Part shown: positions 24,163 to 31,984 of the stretch, piece by piece
How the letters are laid out: each line of letters begins with the position of its first letter
How positions within the stretch are numbered: the stretch's first letter is position 1
DNA from: Adlercreutzia sp910585575
GTDB lineage: Bacteria > Actinomycetota > Coriobacteriia > Coriobacteriales > Eggerthellaceae
Strand: one strand, 5' to 3'
DNA: 64,000 nucleotides
Assembly (NCBI RefSeq): GCF_951801035.1
Contig: NZ_CATOKT010000003.1
The notes under the pieces: generated by a model
What the model saw: only the letters and a program-made list of their open reading frames with translations
Databases searched by the model: none
What the model was told of the DNA's origin: nothing
Translations under genes and position numbers: made by a program

Positions 24163-26082
24163 CTACTTCTTGACGTTCATGGCGCGCATGGCGTTGAGGA
24201 TGGCGATGACGGCCACGCCCACATCGGCGAAGACGGCCATCCACATGTTGGCAATGCCGAAGGCGGCCAGGATGAGCACGGCGAACTTGATCCCGAGGGC
24301 GAACACGATGTTCTGCCACACAATGGCCATGGTCTTGCGGGCCACGCCAATGGCGCGGGCGATGGAGCGCGGGTCGTCGTCCATGAGCACCACATCGGCG
24401 GCCTCGATGGCGGCGTCGGAGCCCATGGCACCCATGGCGATGCCGATGTCGGCGCGGGTGAGCACCGGGGCGTCGTTGATGCCGTCGCCCACGAAGGCCA
24501 GCTTGCCGTTGCCACGGGTCTGCTCCTCGGTGGCGTGCAGCAGACGCTCCACTTCCTCCACTTTGTTCTGGGGAAGCAGCTCGGCGCGCACTTCGCCGAT
24601 GCCCAGCTTCTCGGCCACGGCGCGGGCCACGTCGGTGCGGTCGCCGGTGAGCATGACGGTCTTGCGCACGCCGGCGTCGCGCAGGGCGGTGATGGCTTCT
24701 ACGGCCGTGGGCTTGATGGTGTCGGCAATGATGATGTAGCCGGCATAGCGGCCGTCCACGGCCACGTGAAGCACGGTGCCCACGGCGTCGGGGGCGTCGA
24801 AGGCAATGCCGTGATCGGCCATGAGCTTGTCGTTGCCCACGAAGACCTGCTTGCCGTCGATGACGGCCTCCACGCCGCGGCCGCTGACCTCCTCGACGCG
24901 ATCGATGCGGTCATGATCGATGTCGCGTCCGAAGGCGGCGCGCACGGAAGCGGCGATGGGGTGGGTGGAGTAGGCCTCGGCCAGAGCGGCTACGGCAATG
25001 AGGTCGTCAGGACTCATGCCGGCCGCCGGGCGGATTTCCGTGACGGCGAAGGTGCCATCGGTCAGAGTGCCGGTCTTGTCAAAGACCACGGTTTCGGTGG
25101 AGGCCAGGGCCTCCAGGTAGTTCGAGCCCTTCACCAGAATGCCCAGGCGCGAGGCGCCGCCGATGCCGCCGAAGAACGACAGGGGCACCGAGATGACCAG
25201 GGCGCAGGGGCACGAGACCACCAGGAAGGTAAGGCCGCGCAGGATCCAGTCGGACCACTGGCCGCCGAACAGCAGCGGCGGAATAACGGCCAGCAGGGCG
25301 GCCACGCCCACTACCACCGGCGTGTAGACGCGGGCAAAGCGGGTGATGAAGTTCTCGGTGCGGGCTTTCTTCTCGGCGGCGTTCTCTACCAGCTCCAGAA
25401 TGCGGCTCACGGTGGAGTCCTCGTAGGCCTTGCTGGCGCGCACCACCAGCTTGCCAGTAAGGTTCACGCAGCCGGAAATGACCTCGTCGCCGGGCTTCGC
25501 CATGCGCGGCACCGATTCGCCGGTCAGGGCGGCGGTATCGATCTGGCTGTCGCCGTCGACAATGGTGCCGTCAAGCGGAATGCGCTCGCCGGGCATGACA
25601 ATGAACTCGTCGTCGGGGGCCAGCTCGAAGGGATCCACCTGCTCTAGCTTGCCCTCTACCATGACGTTGGCGAATTCCGGGGCAATGTCCATCATGTCGG
25701 CGATGGACTTGCGGGATTTGTCCACGGCGTAGCTTTGGAACAGCTCGCCTACCTGGAAGAACAGCATAACCGCTGCGCCCTCGGCCATGTGCGGGTCGGT
25801 GTCGGGGAAAAACACCAGCGCGAAGGCGCCGAAGGTGGCGATGGTCATGAGGAAGTCCTCATCGAGGGCGTGGCCGTGGGCCAAGCCGCGCAGGGCACCG
25901 CCGATGACGTCGTAGCCGGCGATGAGGTAGGGGATAAGGAAGAGGACGAACTCGGCGTAGATGGCGCCGGGGTCGCCGAACAGGTTGTGCAGGACGCCCG
26001 TGAGGCTGGCGGCTTCGATGGCGGCGAACAGCACCAGGGCGATGATGATGCGCGTCAAGAGGCGCTTTTGCTTGGGACTCAT
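24163..26082 (-). CDS. Zn2+/Cd2+/Pb2+-exporting P-type ATPase
   Basis: This 639-residue P1B-type ATPase exports divalent heavy metals at the cost of ATP. It shows the actuator TGES (187-190), the membrane CPC motif (291-293), phosphorylated Asp335 in DKTGTLT, the HP-region STHPIA, a TGDR hinge with FVGDGINDAPVL, and a last helix with FADVG. That Asp is the zinc/cadmium-class ligand. It lacks the usual N-terminal metal-binding domain; a free HMA protein is encoded 21 bases upstream. It is the last gene of an arsR-HMA-ATPase operon. Specificity for Zn, Cd or Pb cannot be separated by sequence. Confidence 0.92.
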   Translation of the reverse strand: MSPKQKRLLTRIIIALVLFAAIEAASLTGVLHNLFGDPGAIYAEFVLFLIPYLIAGYDVIGGALRGLAHGHALDEDFLMTIATFGAFALVFFPDTDPHMAEGAAVMLFFQVGELFQSYAVDKSRKSIADMMDIAPEFANVMVEGKLEQVDPFELAPDDEFIVMPGERIPLDGTIVDGDSQIDTAALTGESVPRMAKPGDEVISGCVNLTGKLVVRASKAYEDSTVSRILELVENAAEKKARTENFITRFARVYTPVVVGVAALLAVIPPLLFGGQWSDWILRGLTFLVVSCPCALVISVPLSFFGGIGGASRLGILVKGSNYLEALASTETVVFDKTGTLTDGTFAVTEIRPAAGMSPDDLIAVAALAEAYSTHPIAASVRAAFGRDIDHDRIDRVEEVSGRGVEAVIDGKQVFVGNDKLMADHGIAFDAPDAVGTVLHVAVDGRYAGYIIIADTIKPTAVEAITALRDAGVRKTVMLTGDRTDVARAVAEKLGIGEVRAELLPQNKVEEVERLLHATEEQTRGNGKLAFVGDGINDAPVLTRADIGIAMGAMGSDAAIEAADVVLMDDDPRSIARAIGVARKTMAIVWQNIVFALGIKFAVLILAAFGIANMWMAVFADVGVAVIAILNAMRAMNVKK

Positions 26083-26100
26083 AATGGATCCTTTGGGAAG

Positions 26101-26328
26101 CTAGCGGACGATGCGGCAGTCTTTTTCGTAGCTGGTGCAGACGGCTTGGGCGGCGTCCAGGATGGGGGCCAGTTCGTCGGCATTGGCGGCGTCGGCGTCG
26201 ATCATCAGCTTGCTGGTCATGAACGAGATGGAGGCCTTGTTCACGCCGGGCAGCTCGTTGATGCCGGCTTCCATTTTGGCGGCGCAGTTGGCGCAGTCGA
26301 GGTTCTCGAGCTTGAACGACTTTCGCAT
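26101..26328 (-). CDS. Free heavy-metal-associated (HMA) domain protein
   Basis: This 75-residue protein consists of one ferredoxin-like HMA domain with metal-binding LDCANCAAKME (Cys12, Cys15). The Asp before the first Cys is typical of zinc/cadmium-selective HMA domains, not the copper type. It lies between the ArsR regulator and the P-type ATPase in one operon. It likely replaces the missing N-terminal domain of that pump and hands metal to it (inference). GGACC-type spacing before the ATG is modest. Confidence 0.9.
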   Translation of the reverse strand: MRKSFKLENLDCANCAAKMEAGINELPGVNKASISFMTSKLMIDADAANADELAPILDAAQAVCTSYEKDCRIVR

Positions 26329-26406
26329 GATTGGTCCTTTCCTTGGGGTGCAGCTTAGCGGGTGCGGGCTTGGCTTGCGGCGCCCGCGGGGGTTTATTCC
26401 GAACGG

Positions 26407-26811
26407 TTATTCGCAGACGTGGGTCATGCCCTGGGCGAGCATGGTGTAGACGTGGTCGTCGGACAGGGCGTAGATGACGTTCTTGCCGGCGCGTTCGGCG
26501 CGGACGAGACGCGCTTGCTTCAAGGTGCGCAGCTGATGGCTGACGGCGCTTTGGGAGCATCCCACGGCCTCGGCAATTTCGTTGACGGGAAGATCGCGGC
26601 CCATAAGGGCGAACAGAATCTTGATGCGCGTGGTATCCGAGAAGGCCTTGAACAGGTCGGCGACGTCGAACAGCAGCTCCTCGTCGGGCATTTCCTCGAA
26701 GAGGGGGCCGGTGGCATCGCGGTTGCAGCCGCAGGGGCAGTCGGCAAGCTGGGCCTGGGCGTCGCGCACGACGGCGAAGGCTTCTTGCTCGATGGTGGTC
26801 GGTTGGCTCAT
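26407..26811 (-). CDS. ArsR/SmtB-family metal-sensing repressor
   Basis: This 134-residue winged-helix repressor has an N-terminal metal-ligand cluster C25-x-C27-x-C29, as in CadC/SmtB sensors. The helix-turn-helix is at about 75-98 (VNEIAEAVGCSQSAVSHQLRTL). A C-terminal alpha-5-type site has D119, H120, H131 and E134. Metal binding should release it from the operator upstream of its own gene. AAGGAG precedes the ATG. It is first in the operon with the HMA protein and the zinc/cadmium ATPase, so it most likely controls all three. Confidence 0.92.
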   Translation of the reverse strand: MSQPTTIEQEAFAVVRDAQAQLADCPCGCNRDATGPLFEEMPDEELLFDVADLFKAFSDTTRIKILFALMGRDLPVNEIAEAVGCSQSAVSHQLRTLKQARLVRAERAGKNVIYALSDDHVYTMLAQGMTHVCE

Positions 26812-26820
26812 GGCGTCTCC

Positions 26821-26857
26821 TTATGAACATTACAACATATGAGCAACTGTTCATAAG
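26821..26857. promoter_or_regulatory. ArsR-type operator upstream of the metal efflux operon
   Basis: An imperfect inverted repeat CATATGAGCA-AC-TGTTCATAAG (26836-26857, 8 of 10 positions paired) matches the 12-2-12 style operators of SmtB/CadC repressors. An extra half-site TTATGAACA lies at 26821-26829. It sits 10-45 bases before the repressor start codon, overlapping the likely promoter. Confidence 0.75.
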
Positions 26858-27201
26858 TATAGGCATGGCGCGTGTGCTGTCAAGGGGGAGGGGGAGGGTT
26901 TTTGAGTGAGCGAAGACTTGGGAGCGACCTGAGGCGCACGGAGGGCCGAGGACCGCGCTTGCGAGAGCTCGAGAGGGGAGACGGTTCTTCTCATGAACAA
27001 TGACCTTTTCGCACCAAGTTGTAACGATGCGTTACGGCACCGTTTGTCCTCTTCGCCGAGGGGAGGGGTAGGATAAAAAACGCAAGGCGCGCACGATGCC
27101 ACGGATCGACCGGGCTTATCTTGGCTGGCTGGTTTGACGGCGCTGGACTTTGGCCGGCGTTTCCACCATGCGCGTGCGGTCTCAGAAGAAAGGTAAGAAC
27201 T
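26858..27201. other. Intergenic region between the divergent metal operon and rhodanese gene
   Basis: Beyond the operator, I see a CATGAACAA half-site-like sequence near 26992 and an AT-rich GGATAAAAAA at 27070 that may serve as promoter for the rhodanese gene. No coding frame is convincing. Confidence 0.45.
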
Positions 27202-27573
27202 ATGAGTGCCTATGAAGTTGTTGATGCCCACTACGTTGAGGAGCATATTGGCAAGATGCCTCTGGTGGACGTCCGCCCGACCCTACGTTTCGATACGGGT
27301 CACATTCCCACGGCCGTCAATATTCGCCTTGACGTGGCACAGATGACCGACGATGCCGGCGCCGAGCTGGCGGAGATGTTCCAGGATCACGGCATTGGCC
27401 AGCACGATGCCGCCATTGTGTACTGCCAGTGCGGCCCTCATGCCAAGATGGCGTGCGAACTTTTGGCCGAGCAGGGTTATGACCAGCTGCGCCTGTACCA
27501 GGGCAGCATGGACGACTGGATCAAGGATCCGGCTCGTCCGGTAGAGACAGCGGGCGAAAGCTTCGTGAAGTAA
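27202..27573 (+). CDS. Rhodanese-like domain protein with unusual active-site loop
   Basis: This 123-residue single rhodanese domain has LVDVRPTLRFDTGHIPTAVNI (the CH2A-type start motif, split by the catalytic fold) and an active loop YCQCGPHA. Cys75 occupies the sulfur-carrying position. The common CxxGxRS loop is replaced by C-Q-C-G-P-H-A-K, which adds a second Cys (77) and lacks the loop Arg. It could act in sulfur transfer, in redox, or as a binding domain. GAAAGGTAAGAAC precedes the ATG, chosen over an earlier in-frame ATG without a ribosome site. It is unlinked to the rhodanese genes at 48729-50788. Confidence 0.82.
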   Translation: MSAYEVVDAHYVEEHIGKMPLVDVRPTLRFDTGHIPTAVNIRLDVAQMTDDAGAELAEMFQDHGIGQHDAAIVYCQCGPHAKMACELLAEQGYDQLRLYQGSMDDWIKDPARPVETAGESFVK

Positions 27574-27675
27574 ATCGAGCCCCACGGAAAGTTTCATGCG
27601 CAGTCGGAGGTGGTGAAGCGGACAGGTCCGCACGCCGCCTCCGCGGCGTATCGGGGCTCGGGGGAAAGTGAGTCC

Positions 27676-29133
27676 ATGATGATGCAGCGAGACGGAAAGA
27701 ACGGGACGCCGGGGGCGAAGGGCCCTGGAGCCCATGCGAGTGCCCCGGCGGAAGGGACCGAAGATCGGACGGGAGCCGCGGCTGCGGCTTCGGCGAAACG
27801 CCCCAGCGCCGGTGCGGTGGTAAAGCACGTGGTGACGAGCCTGCCGTTCATCCTGCTGGTGGCGGTAGGCGCCGGATTGGTGCTGGGATGGCTGGCCCCG
27901 GAAAGCGTCATGAGCGTGGTGGCTACCATCGGCGATGTGCTGCGCCAGATTATTGTGTTCTGCGTGCCGCTGATCATCATCGGGTTCATTGCCCCCTCTA
28001 TTGCGCGGCTTGGGTCGAACGTATCGCGCATTTTGGGCGTGGCGGTGCTGCTGGCCTACGTGTCTACCCTAGGCGCAGCGCTGCTCTCCATGGCGGCGGG
28101 CTACGGCATCATTCCGCATCTGGCCCTGGCGGAAAGTGTCGAGCCGCTGCGTGAGATTCCCGATCTCAACTTCCCCTTGGAAATTCCCGCCATCATGTCG
28201 GTGACCAGCGCTTTGGCCCTGGCGCTTATGATTGGCCTGGCGGCGGTGTGGGCCAAGGCCGACCGCTTCACCGAGCTGCTGATGGAGTTCCAGCGCATGG
28301 TGCTTACCATCGTGGTGAAGATTGTCATCCCTCTGCTGCCGTTCTTTATTGTGTGCACCTTCGCCACCTTGTCCTACGAGGGGGTGGTTACCAGCCAGCT
28401 GCCCGTGTTCATCGTGGTTATTGCCATTGTGCTGGTGGGGCACTTCATTTGGCTGGGCGTGCTGTACGGGGCGGCGGGCGCCTATTCGCGCACGAACCCC
28501 TGGGAGGTGCTGAAGCATTACGGATCGGCCTATCTGACGGCGGTGGGCACCATGTCGTCGGCGGCCACCTTGGGCGTGGCGCTGGAGTGCGCCGGCCAGG
28601 CGAAGACGCTGCGCCGCGACATGGTCAGCTTCGGCGTGCCGCTGTTCGCCAACATTCATCTGTGCGGCTCGGTGCTGACCGAGGTGTTCTTCTGCATGGT
28701 GGTGTCGCAGATTCTGTACGGCGGCCTGCCCAGTCTGCCCACCATGTTGGTGTTCTGCGTGTTGCTGGGCGTGTTCGCCATTGGTGCGCCCGGGGTGCCG
28801 GGCGGTACGGTCATGGCGTCGTTGGGCCTGGTCACGGGGTTGCTGGGCTTTGATGGAGCCGGCACGGCCCTGGTGCTGACGGTGTTCGCGCTGCAGGACA
28901 GCTTCGGCACGGCCTGCAACATTACCGGCGACGGCGCGTTGACGCTGATGCTGTCGGGCTATGCGAACAAGCATCATATGCCTGATCAGAGCGACGTGAC
29001 GTTCTTCGATGGCGAAATTGCCGAAGGCGCGGGCGTAGGTCGGGGCAAGCCGGCCGACGAGGGCGCCACCAGTGAAGCGGGCGCGGAGACGTTAGAGGAC
29101 CAGGCGCGCGGCGTCGCGACGGGGCGCCATTAA
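27676..29133 (+). CDS. Dicarboxylate/amino-acid:cation symporter (DAACS family)
   Basis: This 485-residue SLC1/GltPh-type transporter takes up dicarboxylates or amino acids with Na+ or H+. It has eight-plus hydrophobic helices, a serine-rich hairpin with AVGTMSSAATLGVALECA, and the C-terminal TM7/HP2 segment with GAPGVPGGTVMASLG. TACNITGDGALTLM holds the substrate-binding Asp/Asn of TM8. The first 45 residues are polar and Ala-rich, an extension beyond the family core. The ATG at 27676 follows GGGGAAAG. Serine/threonine (SstT-like) specificity is possible but not provable. Confidence 0.88.
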   Translation: MMMQRDGKNGTPGAKGPGAHASAPAEGTEDRTGAAAAASAKRPSAGAVVKHVVTSLPFILLVAVGAGLVLGWLAPESVMSVVATIGDVLRQIIVFCVPLIIIGFIAPSIARLGSNVSRILGVAVLLAYVSTLGAALLSMAAGYGIIPHLALAESVEPLREIPDLNFPLEIPAIMSVTSALALALMIGLAAVWAKADRFTELLMEFQRMVLTIVVKIVIPLLPFFIVCTFATLSYEGVVTSQLPVFIVVIAIVLVGHFIWLGVLYGAAGAYSRTNPWEVLKHYGSAYLTAVGTMSSAATLGVALECAGQAKTLRRDMVSFGVPLFANIHLCGSVLTEVFFCMVVSQILYGGLPSLPTMLVFCVLLGVFAIGAPGVPGGTVMASLGLVTGLLGFDGAGTALVLTVFALQDSFGTACNITGDGALTLMLSGYANKHHMPDQSDVTFFDGEIAEGAGVGRGKPADEGATSEAGAETLEDQARGVATGRH

Positions 29134-29235
29134 CGGGCTGTGGCAACGCGCTACGGAACTGTGACGGCTTGGGTCCGCGGGCTTGCTTTCGCGGGTTTCT
29201 CGCTAGTATGAGGGAAACGACGAAAGGGGCTTTCC

Positions 29236-30114
29236 ATGGACGAGCGCACGAAGCAGAACGATACGGAAACGACAGCGGGTCATATTGAGCTGCCCGAGCC
29301 CATTCCCGGGTTCAACGAGTTCGGCCACATACCGCTGGAGAAGCTGCACAACACTCGCGACTTGGGCGGCCTGCCAGCGGCCGATGGTCGTCGCATTCGA
29401 CCGGCGCAGCTGCTGCGCTCGGGGTGCCTGCATAAGGCCAGCGAACAGGATATTGCCACATTGTTGGCCGACTATCGTCTGGAAGGCGTGGTGGATTTCC
29501 GCACTGCGGTGGAGCGCAGCAAAGAGCCCGACCCGCGGGAGCTCATGGAAGGCGTGGTGTTCTACGACTTCCCGGCTTTCAGCATGGAGGCGGTGGGCAT
29601 TACCCACGGGGCCAGCTTGGCCCAGGAATTGAAGGCGCTTTCGGCCGATTCGGCGCGGCCACACGAGATGGTGCGCAGCCTGTACCCCAAGATGCTGCTG
29701 GGCGATGAGGGCCGCGAGTCCTATCGCTCGTTTATGGACGTGCTGTTGGAGGGCAATGGCGGCGCGTACCTGTGGCACTGCACCGAGGGCAAGGACCGTG
29801 CCGGTTTGGCGGCGGTCATTGTGGAGCGCGCCCTGGGCGTGCCCGAGGAATTCGTGAAGCGCGATTACCTGGCCACGAACTTGTTCGTGCGCAATAGGGC
29901 CGAGACCATGCTGGACGCTGTGCGGGACAAGCTGCATCTGTTGAAGGGCGTCGACGCCGATGTGGACTCGCTGTTCTACGCATTCTCCGACTACTACGAG
30001 GCGGCCATGACAGCAGTGGAGAAGGAGTACGGCTCCTTCTCCACGTATCTGGAGCGCGGGCTGGACTTCGGCCCCGACAAGCAGAAGGCGCTGCGGGAGA
30101 AGTATCTGGCGTAG
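29236..30114 (+). CDS. Tyrosine/serine phosphatase-like protein (PtpB/Tyr_phosphatase_3 family)
   Basis: This 292-residue protein has the atypical bacterial dual-specificity phosphatase layout. It begins with the family start NTRDLGGLPAADGRRIRPAQLLRSG (in pieces: RDLGG then LLRSG). VVDFRTAVER follows, then a P-loop HCTEGKDRAG, which matches HCxxGKDRTG. The nucleophilic Cys and the loop Arg are intact; the internal Lys is characteristic of lipid/protein phosphatases such as mycobacterial PtpB. No signal peptide is visible. GAAAGGGGC precedes the ATG. The substrate, phosphoprotein or phosphoinositide, is unknown. Confidence 0.86.
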   Translation: MDERTKQNDTETTAGHIELPEPIPGFNEFGHIPLEKLHNTRDLGGLPAADGRRIRPAQLLRSGCLHKASEQDIATLLADYRLEGVVDFRTAVERSKEPDPRELMEGVVFYDFPAFSMEAVGITHGASLAQELKALSADSARPHEMVRSLYPKMLLGDEGRESYRSFMDVLLEGNGGAYLWHCTEGKDRAGLAAVIVERALGVPEEFVKRDYLATNLFVRNRAETMLDAVRDKLHLLKGVDADVDSLFYAFSDYYEAAMTAVEKEYGSFSTYLERGLDFGPDKQKALREKYLA

Positions 30115-30258
30115 GCGCGTGTGTGCGGCTCTTGCGCACCGGGGTGCGTCGTGCGGCTGCTTGTGCGCTGCGAGCGCGGAGCGGCGCGGTTTCGCAACGG
30201 GCTCGTGCGCTTAGCGAGAATTCGACGATTGGAAACAAAGCCCCTGGCTGGCTGGGTG

Positions 30259-30264
30259 TAGAAT
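30259..30264 (+). promoter_or_regulatory. Candidate -10 box of guaA
   Basis: TAGAAT lies 40 bases before the GTG start of guaA. No clear -35 box is visible 16-18 bases upstream, so confidence is low. Confidence 0.3.
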
Positions 30265-30298
30265 TCGGAAAAACGTTAGCGACATCCTAGGAGGAACC

Positions 30299-31903
30299 GT
30301 GGCAGAGTCCGCAACCCCGGAGCAGAAGGTCATCGTCGTCGATTTCGGCGCGCAGTACGGGCAGCTGATCGCCCGTCGCGTGCGCGATTTGCACGTGTAC
30401 TCGGAAATCGTGCCCTGTGACATTACCGCCGCCGAGGTGCGCGCCATGGCGCCGGCGGCCATTATCCTGTCCGGTGGCCCGGCCAGCGTGTACGCGGAAG
30501 ACGCCCCCTCCATCGACCCCGAGATTCTGGCCCTGGGCATTCCGGTGCTGGGTTTCTGCTACGGCCAGCAGGCCATGGCCGTGGCCCTCGGCGGCGAAGT
30601 GGGCCATACCGAGAAGGGCGAGTACGGCCCGGCGCTTATTACGCGGGCCAGCGAGTCGGCCCTGTTCGACGGCACCCCGGGCGAGCAGACCGTGTGGATG
30701 AGCCATCGCGACGCTGTGAGCCGCGTGCCCGAGGGCTTCACGGTGAGCTCGCGCACCGAGGTGTGCCCCGTGGCCTCCATGGAGTATCCGGAGCGCAAGC
30801 TGTACGCCACCCAGTTCCACCCCGAGGTGCGCCACACCGAGTTCGGCCAGACCATGCTGCGCAACTTCCTGTTCAACGTGTGCGAGCTGACGCCCGACTG
30901 GACCATGGACTCCATCATCGAGGACTCGGTGGCGGCCATTCGCGAGGAAGTGGGGGAGGACCGCGTCATTCTGGGCCTTTCCGGCGGCGTGGACTCGTCG
31001 GTGGTGGCGGCCCTGTGCGCCAAGGCCATCGGCAAGCAGCTGACCTGCGTATTCGTGAACCACGGCTTTCTGCGCAAGGGCGAGCCGGAGGAAGTGGAAG
31101 AGGTGTTCACGAAGCAGTTCGATGTGGACTTCATCCATGTGCACGCCGAGGAGCGCTACCTGGAGCTTTTGCGCGGTGTGACCGACCCTGAGGAGAAGCG
31201 CCGCATCATCGGCACCCAGTTCTGGAAGGAGTTCTTCGCCGTGGCCGAGGACCTGGCCGACGACGGACGCCCCGTGAAGTTCCTGGCTCAGGGCACTATC
31301 TACCCCGACATCATCGAGAGCGGCGCGCGCAAGACCGGCGGCAAGGCGAGCACCATCAAGAGCCACCACAACCTCATTCCCTTCCCCGAGGGCGTGCATT
31401 TCGACCTGATCGAGCCCCTGGACCACTTCTTCAAGGACGAGGTGCGCGCGCTGGGCACCGCCCTGGGGCTGCCCGACTATATAGTGCATCGCCAGCCCTT
31501 CCCGGGCCCGGGCCTGGCCATCCGCATCATCGGCGAGGTGACGGCCGAGAAGCTTGAGATCCTGAAGAACGCCGACCTGATTGTGCGTGAAGAGTTGGAC
31601 GCCTACAATGAGCGCCTGTTCGCCGAGACCGGCGAGCGCAACAGCGAGCATTCCGTGTGGCAGTACTTCGCCGCGCTGCCCGACATCCGCACCGTGGGCG
31701 TTATGGGCGACGAGCGCACCTACGCCCGCCCGGTGATCCTGCGCGCCGTGGAGAGCTCGGACGCCATGACCGCCGACTGGGCGAAGCTGCCCTACGACCT
31801 GCTGGGCCGCATGAGCAGCCGCATTGTGGCCGAAGTGCCGGGAGTGAACCGCGTGTTCTACGATGTGACGAGCAAGCCTCCCGCGACTATTGAGTTCGAG
31901 TAG
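30299..31903 (+). CDS. guaA: GMP synthase (glutamine-hydrolysing)
   Basis: GuaA aminates XMP to GMP using glutamine and ATP. The 534-residue product joins a class I glutamine amidotransferase domain (1-200; nucleophile Cys in GFCYGQQAMA, His/Glu in QFHPEVRHTE) to an ATP pyrophosphatase domain (P-loop LSGGVDSSVVAA). The C-terminal dimerisation domain contains RQPFPGPGLAIRI (fragment) and a KPPATIEFE tail. The GTG start at 30299 follows AGGAGG. The 3' end of guaA is a known attachment site for genomic islands in several phyla. Here lower-GC accessory genes begin 80 bases after the stop codon. Confidence 0.97.
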   Translation: MAESATPEQKVIVVDFGAQYGQLIARRVRDLHVYSEIVPCDITAAEVRAMAPAAIILSGGPASVYAEDAPSIDPEILALGIPVLGFCYGQQAMAVALGGEVGHTEKGEYGPALITRASESALFDGTPGEQTVWMSHRDAVSRVPEGFTVSSRTEVCPVASMEYPERKLYATQFHPEVRHTEFGQTMLRNFLFNVCELTPDWTMDSIIEDSVAAIREEVGEDRVILGLSGGVDSSVVAALCAKAIGKQLTCVFVNHGFLRKGEPEEVEEVFTKQFDVDFIHVHAEERYLELLRGVTDPEEKRRIIGTQFWKEFFAVAEDLADDGRPVKFLAQGTIYPDIIESGARKTGGKASTIKSHHNLIPFPEGVHFDLIEPLDHFFKDEVRALGTALGLPDYIVHRQPFPGPGLAIRIIGEVTAEKLEILKNADLIVREELDAYNERLFAETGERNSEHSVWQYFAALPDIRTVGVMGDERTYARPVILRAVESSDAMTADWAKLPYDLLGRMSSRIVAEVPGVNRVFYDVTSKPPATIEFE

Positions 31904-31984
31904 GGGAAGCAAGTTCTGAAGCGCCAAGAGTGGTTTGTTTTTCGCATGATGGGTGATTTACGAGTTTGACGATAGGATTGATGC

